Shown: in pieces, positions 1 to 7,992 of the stretch
Layout: every line of letters starts with the position of its first letter
Position numbering within the stretch: position 1 is the stretch's first letter
Origin: Cellulomonas sp.
GTDB taxonomy: Bacteria; Actinomycetota; Actinomycetes; Actinomycetales; Cellulomonadaceae
DNA length: 29,516 nucleotides
Assembly: GCA_027451305.1 (NCBI GenBank)
Contig: DAIDJQ010000026.1
Span: 1 to 29,516, forward strand
Direction: 5' to 3'
Program-made: the position numbers and the translations under genes
Notes under the pieces: model-generated
Databases searched by the model: none
Seen by the model: the letters and a program-made list of their open reading frames with translations, nothing else
Told to the model about the DNA's origin: nothing

Positions 1-44
1 GAAAAGGGGAAGGCCGGGGTGCCGGCGGGGTAGGTTCGGCACCG

Positions 45-965
45 ATGACCGCCGTCGACTCCGCTGAGCTCGCCGTCGAGGGCCCCTGGCAGCACCGCTT
101 CGTCGCGGCGAACGGCGCGCGCTTCCACGTCGCCGTGTCCGGGCCCGAGGACCGCGACGCGCCTCTCGTCGTGCTGCTGCACGACGTGCTGCAGTACTGG
201 TGGGCCTGGCGCCACCAGCTGCCGGCGCTCGCCGAGGCCGGCTACCGGGTCGCCGCGATGGACCTGCGCGGCACCGGAGGCTCCGACAAGCCGCCGCACG
301 GCTACGACACCCCGACGATGGCGACCGATGTCGCCCGTGTCATCCGCTCGTTGGGGGCGGACCGCTGCGTGCTCGTCGGCTCCGGCACGGGCGCGCAGGT
401 GGCGTGGGCCACCGCGGCGCTGCACGACGACGTGGTGCGCGGCGTCGGCGCGCTCGCCGCCGCCCATCCGCTCGACTCCGTGCTCGCGCCGGTCCACCCC
501 GCCGCCGCTCGGCGCATCGCGCTGGCGCTGGTGCCGTCCGTCCCCGAGCGGCGGCTGACCGACGCGCTCGTCGTGCGCCGCCTGCTCGCCATCGGCGCCG
601 GGGCGCGCGGCTGGCCGGACCGCGAGACCTCCGAGCGCTACGCCCGGGCCCTGCGCGTGCCGTTCGCCGCGCACAGCCAGCTTGAGCAGCTGCGATGGCT
701 CGTCCGCTCCCGGCCGCGCCCCGACGGGCGGCGTTACCTCGCGGCGTACGAGGACGCCCGTCCGGTCCCCACGCTGCAGGTGCACGGCGACCGCGACGGC
801 GTCCGCTCCCCCACTGCCGCGGCCCTGCACCACCGCACGCGCCGGCTGGCCGACCCGTACCGCTGGGAGCTGCTGACCGGCGTCGGCCGCTACCCGGCCG
901 AGGAGGCTCCGGAGGCGGTCAACCGGCTGCTGCTGGACTGGCTGGCGCAGACCGTCACGGCTTGA
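45..965 (+). CDS. alpha/beta-hydrolase fold protein, likely non-catalytic
   Basis: A 306-residue protein with the epoxide-hydrolase/haloalkane-dehalogenase type of alpha/beta-hydrolase fold. The segment around residues 41-60 (LVVLLHD then YWWAWRHQLPAL) matches the strand and oxyanion loop of that family, and MDLRGTGGSDKP follows at 72-83. The nucleophile elbow reads VGSGTGA (111-117), placing Gly114 where Asp or Ser should be. The C-terminal element that normally carries the catalytic His reads GVGRYPAEEAP, with Arg near position 282. The oxyanion motif HG is HD at 46-47. All three changes suggest a fold without classical hydrolase chemistry. Its place next to nth recalls ephE (Rv3670) near nth in mycobacteria. 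Fold assignment is secure; function is unknown. Confidence 0.85.
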   Translation: MTAVDSAELAVEGPWQHRFVAANGARFHVAVSGPEDRDAPLVVLLHDVLQYWWAWRHQLPALAEAGYRVAAMDLRGTGGSDKPPHGYDTPTMATDVARVIRSLGADRCVLVGSGTGAQVAWATAALHDDVVRGVGALAAAHPLDSVLAPVHPAAARRIALALVPSVPERRLTDALVVRRLLAIGAGARGWPDRETSERYARALRVPFAAHSQLEQLRWLVRSRPRPDGRRYLAAYEDARPVPTLQVHGDRDGVRSPTAAALHHRTRRLADPYRWELLTGVGRYPAEEAPEAVNRLLLDWLAQTVTA

Positions 966-1674
966 CGAGCGCCGCCGCCTGCACCGGGTCCATCTCGCCG
1001 ATGCCGGCCGACGGGCACAGCGCGGCCACCGGGCAGGCGCCGCACGCGGGCCGCCGCGCGAAGCAGGTGCGCCGCCCGTGGAAGATGAGCCGGTGGCTGG
1101 CCATCACCCAGTCCGCCTTCGGCAGCAGCGCCGTGACGTCCTTCTCCACCTGCACGGGGTCGTCGCTGACGGTGTAGCCCAGCCGCCGCGACAGCCGCAG
1201 CACGTGCGTGTCGACGGGCAGGCCGGGGATCCCGAAGGCGTTGCCGAGCACCACGTTGGCGGTCTTGCGGCCGACCCCCGGCAGCGTGACGAGGTCCGCC
1301 ATCCGCCGGGGCACCTCCCCCCCGAACCGGGCGACGAGCTCGGCCGACAGCCCCTGGACCGCCCGCGCCTTGGTGCGGAAGAACCCCAACGGCTGCAGGA
1401 TCGCCTCGAGCTCGTCGGGCGAGGCCGTCGCCATCGCCGCCGCGTCGGGGAACCGCGCGAACAGGGCCGGCGTCGTGAGGTTGACCCGCACGTCCGTCGT
1501 CTGGGCCGACAGCACCGTGGCGACCAGCAGCTGGAACGGGTCGGCGAAGTCGAGCTCGATCCGGGCGTCCGGGTAGCGCTCGGCGAGCAGCCGGTCGATG
1601 CGACGGGCCCGGCGCGTGCGGGCCAGCGAGGTCTCCGCCGTGGGGCCGGCGATCCGGGCAAGACGTCCTGGCAC
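955..1674 (-). CDS. nth: endonuclease III, DNA glycosylase/AP lyase
   Basis: Base-excision repair enzyme that removes oxidised pyrimidines and cleaves at abasic sites. From the GTG at 1674 it is 239 residues, slightly longer than E. coli Nth. The helix-hairpin-helix LPGVGRKTANVVLG lies at about 131-144 with catalytic Lys137, and the catalytic Asp155 is in PVDTHVLR. The C-terminus has the [4Fe-4S] pattern C204-x6-C211-x2-C214-x5-C220. The open frame runs far upstream of 1674, but that part does not resemble the family. The GTG start has no clear Shine-Dalgarno, so the start is uncertain. The 3' end overlaps the convergent hydrolase gene by 11 bp. Confidence 0.95.
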   Translation of the reverse strand: MPGRLARIAGPTAETSLARTRRARRIDRLLAERYPDARIELDFADPFQLLVATVLSAQTTDVRVNLTTPALFARFPDAAAMATASPDELEAILQPLGFFRTKARAVQGLSAELVARFGGEVPRRMADLVTLPGVGRKTANVVLGNAFGIPGLPVDTHVLRLSRRLGYTVSDDPVQVEKDVTALLPKADWVMASHRLIFHGRRTCFARRPACGACPVAALCPSAGIGEMDPVQAAALVKP

Positions 1675-1798
1675 GCGGGCAGCGTACGGGGCCGATGCTC
1701 CCGACGAGTGATTGTCGGAGCAGCGGCTCAAGGTGGTCGACCGCGGGGTCGATCTCCGCTCAGTGCCCGCGTCCGCGGGCGAGAACCCGGGGGGGTTC

Positions 1799-2212
1799 AT
1801 GCCGGCACCGACGGAGCAGGAGATCCGGAGCCTCCGCCTCGACCATCGCGCGTTGCGGGCGGAGAAGGCTCGAGTCACCTGGTGGCGACGCCTGGTACGT
1901 GCACGGCTCGACCTCCTCGTCGCGCGGGCCGTCGGCCCGCAGGCGCTCGGCGAGGAGCTGGCGTTCGCCCTGCCTATCGAGATCGGCCTCGAGGTGCCCC
2001 GACCTGCCGAGCTGGCCGACGTGCTGGGCCGGCGGGACGCGTCCGACGTCACGCAGCTGGAGGCGTTGCGCGAGCTCGACCAGCGGCTCGCCCGGTACCA
2101 GGCCGGGGTGGAAGACGCACTCGTCCGGGCGACCGACGCACTCATCGACCGCCTCGCGTCCGACCCGGACATCCCGCTCCGTTCCAGGGCGGAACACGAC
2201 GAAAGCCTCTGA
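1799..2212 (+). CDS. small helical protein, RsiG-like (putative)
   Basis: A 137-residue, mostly helical protein between nth and crp. I chose ATG 1799, preceded by a G-rich ribosome-binding stretch; a TTG at 1712 would give 166 residues. The segment SLRLDHRALRAEKARVTWW followed by RRLVRARLDLLVARA resembles the first helix of the RsiG family, the c-di-GMP-responsive anti-sigma factors of Streptomyces. A second helix with LRELDQRLARYQAGVEDAL would be the antiparallel partner. The family c-di-GMP motif (E-x3-S-x2-R-x3-Q-x3-D) is only partly kept in helix one: E is Lys, S is Thr, Q is Arg, and R and D remain. This is a family guess from pattern; ligand binding is doubtful and no cognate sigma factor is visible in the window. 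Confidence 0.6.
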   Translation: MPAPTEQEIRSLRLDHRALRAEKARVTWWRRLVRARLDLLVARAVGPQALGEELAFALPIEIGLEVPRPAELADVLGRRDASDVTQLEALRELDQRLARYQAGVEDALVRATDALIDRLASDPDIPLRSRAEHDESL

Positions 2213-2268
2213 CCAGCGCGCCCGAGTGGGGCAGACTGGGATGCCGAGAACCCGCGGCAGGAGGTGTC

Positions 2269-2943
2269 ATGGTCGAGCCGGTGGTCGACTCCCCGTTGTT
2301 CGCGGGGCTTGACCCCGCGGAGGCGCGGTCCGTGCTGGACTCGCTCGTCCGGGTCGAGGTGCCGCGTGGGGACGTGCTGTTCCACGAGGGGGAGTCGGGC
2401 GACACCCTCTACGTCATCCAGTCCGGCACGGTGAAGCTCGGCCGTCGCTCCAGCGACGGCCGGGAGAACCTGCTGGCGATCCTCGGCCCCGGGGAGCTCA
2501 TCGGCGAGCTGTCGCTCTTCGACCCCGGCATGCGCACCGCCACGGCGACCGCGCTCACCGACGCCGTGGTGCTCCAGATGGGCCATGCGGAGCTGGCGAG
2601 GTGGCTGGCGACGACGCCCTCCGTCGCCGAGCACCTGCTCCGGACGTTGGCGCGCCGTCTCCGGCGCACCAACGAGGCGCTCGCCGACCTGGTGTTCACC
2701 GACGTCCCGGGACGGGTGGCCAAGGCGCTGCTCGACCTGGCGGCGCGCTTCGGGCAGCCGGTCCCGGACGGTCTGCGGGTGTCGCACGGCCTGACCCAGG
2801 AGGAGCTGGCCCAGCTCGTCGGCGCCTCCCGGGAGACCGTGAACAAGGCCCTCGCCGACTTCGCCACCCGCGGCTGGATCCGCCGCGAGGGCCGTGCGGT
2901 GACCCTGCTCGACGTCGAGCGGCTGGAGCGGCGCGCGCGCTGA
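2269..2943 (+). CDS. crp: Crp/FNR-family transcriptional regulator (cAMP receptor type)
   Basis: A 224-residue dimeric DNA-binding regulator starting at ATG 2269, with AGGAGG just upstream. The N-terminal cyclic-nucleotide domain (about residues 10-125) has the phosphate-binding cassette GELIGELSLFDPGMRTATATA. A long dimerisation helix follows (RTLARRLRRTNEALADLVF). The C-terminal winged helix contains LTQEELAQLVGASRETVNKALADF, typical of Crp recognition helices. Size and the position next to nth match Rv3676 (Crp) of M. tuberculosis and GlxR of corynebacteria. In those relatives it is a global cAMP-dependent regulator; the same role here is inference. Confidence 0.93.
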   Translation: MVEPVVDSPLFAGLDPAEARSVLDSLVRVEVPRGDVLFHEGESGDTLYVIQSGTVKLGRRSSDGRENLLAILGPGELIGELSLFDPGMRTATATALTDAVVLQMGHAELARWLATTPSVAEHLLRTLARRLRRTNEALADLVFTDVPGRVAKALLDLAARFGQPVPDGLRVSHGLTQEELAQLVGASRETVNKALADFATRGWIRREGRAVTLLDVERLERRAR

Positions 2944-2961
2944 CACGCGCACGACGACGCG

Positions 2962-3447
2962 TCAGCGGGTCTCGACGACGATCTCCACCTCGACGGGGGC
3001 ACCGAGCGGCAGCACCGCGACACCCACCGCCGAGCGGGCGTGCCGGCCGGCGTCACCGAACAGGTCGCCCAACAGCTGGCTCGCCCCGTTGACGACACCG
3101 GGTTGACCGGTGAACGACGGGTCGCTCGCGACGAAGCCGACGACCTTGACGACCCTGGTGACGCGCTCGAGCGCCGCCGCGGGCTCCTCACCGGTCTCCT
3201 CGGCGAGCAGCGCGGCCACCGCTGCCACCGCGTTCAGCGCGGCGGTCGCGGCCAGCTGCTGCGCGGTCTGCGGTGTCACGGCGCCGCCGACGAGGCCGGT
3301 GGCCGGCAGCTCGCCGGCGACGAACGGCAGCTGGCCCGAGGTGTGGACGAGCGCTCCGGACCGCACCGCGGGCAGGTAGGCGCCGACGGGCGCGGCCACC
3401 ACGGGCAGCACCAAGCCGCGTTCGGCCAACCGGTCGGCGACGGTCAT
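2962..3447 (-). CDS. ridA: RidA family protein (YjgF/YER057c/UK114)
   Basis: A 161-residue protein of the RidA superfamily, whose characterised members hydrolyse reactive enamine/imine intermediates. The family pattern is visible: an N-terminal region with VHTSGQLPFVAGELPATG, then GGAVTPQTAQQLAATAALNAVAAVAALL, and a C-terminal part with VVKVVGFVASDPSF and SAVGVAVLPLGAPVEVEIVVE. The ATG at 3447 overlaps the stop of the upstream DUF4177 gene (ATGA), so the two are probably translationally coupled. It is longer than the classic 130-residue RidA, like its actinobacterial relative Rv3678c, which also lies near crp. It may belong to a subgroup lacking the catalytic Arg; I could not place that residue with confidence. 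Confidence 0.88.
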   Translation of the reverse strand: MTVADRLAERGLVLPVVAAPVGAYLPAVRSGALVHTSGQLPFVAGELPATGLVGGAVTPQTAQQLAATAALNAVAAVAALLAEETGEEPAAALERVTRVVKVVGFVASDPSFTGQPGVVNGASQLLGDLFGDAGRHARSAVGVAVLPLGAPVEVEIVVETR

Positions 3448-3605
3448 CACGCCTCCTTGGCCCGCTTGAGGTAGGCCACCAGGCCCCCGTCCGGGCCGGG
3501 GATGACGGTCACGAGCTCCCAGCCGTCCTCGCCCCACTGGTCGAGGATCGCCTTGGTGGCGTGGACGAGCAGCGGGATGGTGGCGTACTCCCAGCGTGTG
3601 GCCAT
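3447..3605 (-). CDS. DUF4177-type small protein
   Basis: A 52-residue protein beginning MATRWEYATIPLLVHATKAILDQWGEDGWELV. The pattern of WEY at the start, a central helix, then GxDGWELVxVxP and a short last strand ending in AYLKR is the usual signature of DUF4177-like proteins, whose biochemical role is unknown. The next gene, ridA, starts inside its stop codon, which suggests one transcript and coupled translation. The open frame extends upstream of 3605, but that part has no family resemblance, so the ATG at 3605 is preferred. Confidence 0.82.
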   Translation of the reverse strand: MATRWEYATIPLLVHATKAILDQWGEDGWELVTVIPGPDGGLVAYLKRAKEA

Positions 3606-3627
3606 GACCCACACCCTAGGCGACGCC

Positions 3628-3960
3628 TCAGCAGACGCCCAGCGAGGCGTCGGGCCCGGCGACGAGCTCGGCCCGCCACGAGCGGACGTCCGGGCGGCGG
3701 CGCAGCAGCGCACGGCGCTCCCGCTCCGTCATGCCGCCCCAGACGCCGAAGTCGGCGCGCGAGTCCAGCGCGTCAGCCAGGCACTCCAGCCGCACCGGGC
3801 ACAGCACGCAGACCGCGCGGGCCTCCCGTTGCGCGGATCCCTCGACGAAGAGCGCGTCCGGAGCGAGCTGCCCCGCTCCGCACCGCGCACTCGCCGTCCA
3901 GTGGCCGTCCTTCATCGTTCCCACGCTCACCGAACGCACTCCCCCTGCTCGTCCGGGCAT
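3628..3960 (-). CDS. whiB4: WhiB-family [4Fe-4S] transcriptional regulator, WhiB4-like
   Basis: A small redox/nitric-oxide-sensing Fe-S regulator of the actinobacterial WhiB family. The four cluster ligands are C27, C51, C54 and C60, with CVLCPVRLEC giving the C-x2-C-x5-C part. The family turn GVWGG is at 72-76, followed by the basic segment TERERRALLRRRP. WhiB proteins act with the primary sigma factor on promoters. The neighbourhood (crp, ridA, whiB, PBP) matches that of whiB4 (Rv3681c) beside ponA2 in M. tuberculosis. The start may be the ATG at 3960 (110 residues) or the downstream ATG at 3915, which also has a purine-rich stretch before it. Confidence 0.9.
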   Translation of the reverse strand: MPGRAGGVRSVSVGTMKDGHWTASARCGAGQLAPDALFVEGSAQREARAVCVLCPVRLECLADALDSRADFGVWGGMTERERRALLRRRPDVRSWRAELVAGPDASLGVC

Positions 3961-4262
3961 CTGCCCCCATCGGCGGACGCTAGCGGCTCCGGCGTCGCAT
4001 GACGAGAGCCTGAAAGGGTCATATCAGCCGCCCGGCTCGGTCGTCAGCCCCCCACGAGCGGGTTTGGGAGCGTTCTCACGACGGATCCCGCACCGGGAGG
4101 GTTGTGCGCCGCTGCGACAGGGCCGAACGTCCCGCCGGCGCCGCAACGCCCTGCCCGAGCGAGCGCAGGACGCGACGGGCCCGTGTGCAGGTCCGGTAGA
4201 GGTCCCCGCGCCCTCGTCGCCCCGCCGCCCGACTCCCAGCGGCGCCAACTACGCTCGCACCC
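3961..4262. promoter_or_regulatory. divergent intergenic region between whiB and PBP genes
   Basis: About 300 bp without a gene, separating two divergent genes, so it should hold both promoters. On the plus strand TACGCT (4250-4255) fits the actinobacterial -10 TANNNT pattern and ends only 7 nt before the PBP ATG at 4263. No Shine-Dalgarno precedes that ATG, which suggests a leaderless mRNA. On the minus strand a TAGCGT lies about 20 nt before the whiB start and could be its -10. No convincing -35 boxes or operator palindromes were found. Confidence 0.45.
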
Positions 4263-6761
4263 ATGTCGTCTCGCCCGCGCTCGCGTGGCCGCAACGGTCG
4301 CGCCGCTCGCGCCACGGGCCACGCCGCCCAGGGTGTCGCGCTCCTGCTCTCCTTCGTGCTCATCGCCGCGATCGGCGGCATCATCGCGGCCGGCCTCGGG
4401 CTGCCGGCGGTGGCGCTGGCGAACGGCGCGACCAACCTCACCACCGAGACGTTCAACGGCCTGCCGACGGACCTCGACTTCACGACGCTGCCGCAGAAGT
4501 CGGTGATCCTGGCAGCGGACGGCACGCAGCTGGCGACGTTCTACGACCAGAACCGGGTGATCGTCCCGCTCTCGCAGATCGCGCCGATCATGCAGAAAGC
4601 CGTCATCTCCATCGAGGACAAGCGGTTCTACGAGCACTCGGGCATCGACCCGCAGGGCATGCTCCGCGCGATGGCCGAGAACCTCGCCGGCGGCCAGACG
4701 CAGGGCGCCTCGACGCTCACGCAGCAGTACATCAAGAACGTCGAGATCCAGGCGGCTCAGAACATCGCGGACCCGGTGGCGCGGCAGGCGGCGTACCAGG
4801 CCGTCACCGTCGACTCCGGGACGTCCGGCTACGCACGCAAGCTGCGCGAGGCCAAGCTGGCGATCTCGCTCGAGAAGCGGATGAGCAAGGACCAGATCCT
4901 CGAGGCCTACCTCAACATCGCTCAGTTCGGAGCCAACTCGATCTATGGCGTGGAGGCGGCCGCGGAGTACTACTTCGGCGGCACCCACGCCAGCGACCTC
5001 ACCTACCTGCAGGCCGCGACGATCGCCGGGATCACCCAGAGCCCGACGAGGTGGGACCCCGTGCTGCACCCCGCCGAGGCCCAGATCCGGCGCAACACCG
5101 TGCTCGGCACGATGCACGACCAGGGCTACATCACCGACGCGCAGTACCAAGCCGGCATCGCGACCCCGATCGCCTCGACGCTCAACCCCAAGCCGGTGCA
5201 GCAGGGCTGCATGAAGGCCGGCCAGTCCGTGCCCGGCTCCGGGTACTTCTGCGACTACGTCACCAAGGTGATCCTGAACGACCCCGCGTTCGGCCCCACC
5301 CAGGCGGCGCGTCAGCAGCTGCTGTACAAGGGCGGCCTGACCATCACCACCACGCTGGTGCCCGGTGAGCAGGCTCTGGCGCTCAAGGCCGTGGACGACA
5401 AGGTGCCGCCGAACGACCCGTCCGGCGTCGGCGCCGCGATCTCGGTCGTCGAGCCCGGCACCGGCAAGATCACGGCCATGGCGCAGAACCGCGACTACTC
5501 CGCGGTCGCGAACCCGGGACCCGGCCAGACCGCGGTCAACTGGAACACGTCGTACAACTACGGGGGCTCGCAAGGCTTCGCCCCGGGGTCGTCGTTCAAG
5601 CCCTTCACGCTCATCGAGTGGCTGAAGACCGGGCACACCCTGATGCAGACCTTCGACGGCCGGTTGCGACCGCTCCCACTGTCCTCGTTCACCGCGTGCG
5701 GCAAGCCGTACGCCAAGAGCGGCACCTACACGTTCCGCAACTCCGAGGGCAACGGCGGCTACATGAACGCCGTCGACGCGACGAAGAACTCCGTCAACTC
5801 CGCGTACCTCGTCATGGCGCAGCAGGTCGACCTCTGCAACGTCATGCAGGACGCCGCCGACCTCGGCGTCACCCAGCCGGCCGGCGCGGGGACCGGGAAG
5901 AACATCGCCGCCCGGCCTGCGAACGTCATCGGGTCGGACAACGTGACCCCGCTGGCCATGGCCGGCGCGTTCGCCGCGTTCGCGGACAACGGCACGTTCT
6001 GCCAGCCGATCGCCATCACGCGGGTCGTCGACGCCAACGGCAAGGACATGCCGGTCCCCTCCGCCAACTGCCAGCAGAAGCTGGAGCCCCGCATCGCCTC
6101 GGCCGTCAACTACGCGCTGAAGAACGTGTGGAAGGGCACCGCCGCCACCGTTGGCACACCCCCCTATCCGGCGGCCGGCAAGACCGGCACCACGACCCAG
6201 GCCGAGTACCTGTGGTTCGACGGCTACACGCCCCTGCGCGCCGCCGCCGTGTGGGTCGGCAACCCGAACGGGATGACGCCGCTGCACGGCTTGACGATCG
6301 GGGGCAGGGCGTACACGTCGCGGTACGGCGGACCGTACGGCGCCGACATCCCCGCACCGATCTGGCGCGAGTTCATGGACCACTTCATGGCCGGCAAGAC
6401 CGTGCCCGACTTCGCCCCCCCGGGCACCAAGGAGCTCTACGGCGACCTGGTCCCGGTGCCGCCGGTGGTGGGCCTGCCGCAGGACCAGGCCACCAGCAGC
6501 CTGCAGGCCGCCGGGTTCACGGTCGCGATCTCCCCGACGCAGGCGACCGACCCCTCGGCCGCCGGGACGGTCGTCGCCCAGTCGCCCACCGGCAACGCGC
6601 CGCGCGGGTCCACCGTGACGCTCACGCTGTCCAACGGGCAGGGTGCGCAGCCACCGCCCGCGCAGCCGACGGGCACGACGAGCAGCGCGCCGCCGACCAC
6701 CACGGGGACCGGGACCCCCGGTGGGCCGGCCGGACCGCCAGCCGGCCAACAGAAGCCCTGA
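4263..6761 (+). CDS. bifunctional class A penicillin-binding protein (PonA2 type)
   Basis: An 832-residue membrane-anchored peptidoglycan glycosyltransferase/transpeptidase. A single transmembrane helix lies at about 24-52 (VALLLSFVLIAAIGGIIAAG). The GT51 domain shows the catalytic EDKRFYEHSG at about 118-127 and GASTLTQQ near 149. The transpeptidase has SSFK (443-446, the SxxK serine), SVN near 511 and KTG at 640-642. One PASTA domain follows (about 725-790, VPPVVGLPQDQATSSLQAAGF), then a Pro/Thr/Gly-rich tail. It builds and cross-links the cell wall outside the membrane. The order whiB, PBP, metallophosphoesterase matches ponA2 (Rv3682) and its neighbours. The stop overlaps the next start (TGATG), so the two are likely cotranscribed. 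Confidence 0.96.
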   Translation: MSSRPRSRGRNGRAARATGHAAQGVALLLSFVLIAAIGGIIAAGLGLPAVALANGATNLTTETFNGLPTDLDFTTLPQKSVILAADGTQLATFYDQNRVIVPLSQIAPIMQKAVISIEDKRFYEHSGIDPQGMLRAMAENLAGGQTQGASTLTQQYIKNVEIQAAQNIADPVARQAAYQAVTVDSGTSGYARKLREAKLAISLEKRMSKDQILEAYLNIAQFGANSIYGVEAAAEYYFGGTHASDLTYLQAATIAGITQSPTRWDPVLHPAEAQIRRNTVLGTMHDQGYITDAQYQAGIATPIASTLNPKPVQQGCMKAGQSVPGSGYFCDYVTKVILNDPAFGPTQAARQQLLYKGGLTITTTLVPGEQALALKAVDDKVPPNDPSGVGAAISVVEPGTGKITAMAQNRDYSAVANPGPGQTAVNWNTSYNYGGSQGFAPGSSFKPFTLIEWLKTGHTLMQTFDGRLRPLPLSSFTACGKPYAKSGTYTFRNSEGNGGYMNAVDATKNSVNSAYLVMAQQVDLCNVMQDAADLGVTQPAGAGTGKNIAARPANVIGSDNVTPLAMAGAFAAFADNGTFCQPIAITRVVDANGKDMPVPSANCQQKLEPRIASAVNYALKNVWKGTAATVGTPPYPAAGKTGTTTQAEYLWFDGYTPLRAAAVWVGNPNGMTPLHGLTIGGRAYTSRYGGPYGADIPAPIWREFMDHFMAGKTVPDFAPPGTKELYGDLVPVPPVVGLPQDQATSSLQAAGFTVAISPTQATDPSAAGTVVAQSPTGNAPRGSTVTLTLSNGQGAQPPPAQPTGTTSSAPPTTTGTGTPGGPAGPPAGQQKP

Positions 6762-7708
6762 TGGCCTCGTGCTCGGGGGCGGCGCGCACCCTGGGCGCGC
6801 TCGCGCTCGCCGGCGCCGGCGCGCTCGCGTGGGGTGCGCTCGTCGAGGTCCGCTGGTACACGCTGCGACACGTCACCGTGCCGGTGCTGCCGCCCGGCCA
6901 GGACCCGTTGCGCGTGCTGCACATCAGTGACCTGCACCTGACGCCCTCCCAGCGGCGCAAGGCCGACTGGGTGCGGGACCTGGCGACGTGGCGGCCGCAC
7001 CTCGTGGTCGACACCGGCGACAACTGGGCGCACCTCGACGCGATGACGCCGCTGCTGGACGCGCTCGAGCCGCTGCTGGCGCTGCCGGGCGCGTTCGTGC
7101 TGGGCTCGAACGACTTCGTCGGCCCGCGCCCCAAGAACCCGGCGCGCTACCTGATGCCGGACGCCCGCACCACGCCCGCCGCGCCCGTGAACCTGCCGTG
7201 GCGCGAGCTCGTGGCGCGCTTCACCGCCGCCGGCTGGCTCGACCTCGACAACCACCGCGGCGCCCTCGACCTCGACGGGCGGCGGGTCTCGTTCGTCGGG
7301 ACCGCGGACGCCCACCTCGACATCGACGAGATGCCGCCCGCCGGAGGAGCCGACGACGCGCGCACGGCGGGCGACGTGGACCTGCACGTCGGCGTGACGC
7401 ACGCCCCCTACCGGCGGGTGCTGGACGCGTTCCACGCCGACGGCGTGGACCTCGCGATCGCCGGGCACACGCACGGCGGGCAGATCGGCGTGCCGCTGCT
7501 CGGCGCGCTCACGACGAACAGCGATCTCGACCCGGCCCGCGCCAAGGGGCTGCACGGCTGGCCGGGTGCCCGCCCGGACCGCTCGGGTGGCGCGGACTCG
7601 ACGTGGCTGCACGTCTCCGCGGGCCTGGGCACGTCGCCGTACGCGCCGGTGCGGTTCGCCACCCGCCCTGAGGCGACGCTGCTGACCCTCACCGCCGTCG
7701 GCTCCTGA
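6761..7708 (+). CDS. membrane-anchored metallophosphoesterase
   Basis: A 315-residue calcineurin-like phosphoesterase with an N-terminal hydrophobic helix (about 10-27). The metal-binding motifs appear in order: HISDLHL, VVDTGDNWAH, GSND, VTHAPYRR and AGHTHGGQ. The third motif is GSND instead of the usual GNHD, which I recall as typical of the Rv3683-like subgroup. The ATG at 6761 shares its first base with the PBP stop, indicating translational coupling and a possible cell-envelope role. Substrate is unknown; relatives are often linked to envelope phosphodiesters or lipid phosphates. The longer upstream reading frame is a shadow of the PBP gene. Confidence 0.9.
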   Translation: MASCSGAARTLGALALAGAGALAWGALVEVRWYTLRHVTVPVLPPGQDPLRVLHISDLHLTPSQRRKADWVRDLATWRPHLVVDTGDNWAHLDAMTPLLDALEPLLALPGAFVLGSNDFVGPRPKNPARYLMPDARTTPAAPVNLPWRELVARFTAAGWLDLDNHRGALDLDGRRVSFVGTADAHLDIDEMPPAGGADDARTAGDVDLHVGVTHAPYRRVLDAFHADGVDLAIAGHTHGGQIGVPLLGALTTNSDLDPARAKGLHGWPGARPDRSGGADSTWLHVSAGLGTSPYAPVRFATRPEATLLTLTAVGS

Positions 7709-7782
7709 CCGGCGTGCCACGGCCACGCACGTGGGCCGACCGCACGCGTCGGGGCCGTTTTCGTCCCCAGCCCGTGATCCGT

Positions 7783-7788
7783 TACCCT
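7783..7788 (+). promoter_or_regulatory. -10 box of the tRNA-Pro promoter
   Basis: TACCCT lies 12 nt before the tRNA 5' end and matches the actinobacterial -10 pattern TANNNT. The T-containing stretch around 7758-7764 (GTTTTCG) could be part of the -35 region at plausible spacing. This promoter lies outside the integrated element, so it still drives the tRNA after insertion. Confidence 0.5.
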
Positions 7789-7800
7789 GGGGAGGCTTCA

Positions 7801-7881
<81 letters not shown>

Positions 7882-7888
7882 AGGCAGA

Positions 7889-7925
7889 GGAAGGCCCCTG
7901 GTCAGACCAGGGGCCTTCCGTCTTT
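7889..7925 (+). terminator. Rho-independent terminator supplied by the element
   Basis: GGAAGGCCCCTGGT (7889-7902) pairs perfectly with 7906-7919, giving a 14-bp GC-rich stem with a 3-nt loop. GTCTTT follows. It lies 15 nt after the tRNA and inside the element, so it would end the tRNA transcript in place of whatever followed the tRNA before insertion. It may also block the leftward integrase/cupin transcript from entering the tRNA. Confidence 0.75.
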
Positions 7926-7959
7926 CACCGATGTCGTTCGAGTTCGCGGGCTCGGAGAG

Positions 7960-7977
7960 TCACCCCGAAATCACCCC
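7960..7977 (+). repeat. end-proximal repeat, left copy (possible integrase arm site)
   Basis: TCACCCCGAAATCACCCC matches TCACCCCAGAATCACCCC at 19970-19987 in 16 of 18 positions, in the same orientation. Each copy itself contains TCACCCC twice. Lying 70-90 bp inside each attachment core is where arm-type binding sites for a tyrosine integrase or excisionase would be expected. Protein binding is inference. Confidence 0.5.
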
Positions 7978-7992
7978 GATCCTCGGTGACCC

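Noticed and set aside
1675..2952. Upstream extension of the nth frame
   Set aside because: Endonuclease III similarity begins near 1674; the extension is antisense to the RsiG-like and crp genes.
4044..6749. 901-residue open frame on the minus strand
   Set aside because: It lies antisense to the PBP gene, whose motifs are all present. Its composition (Arg, Gly, Val, His) is typical of a GC-rich shadow frame.
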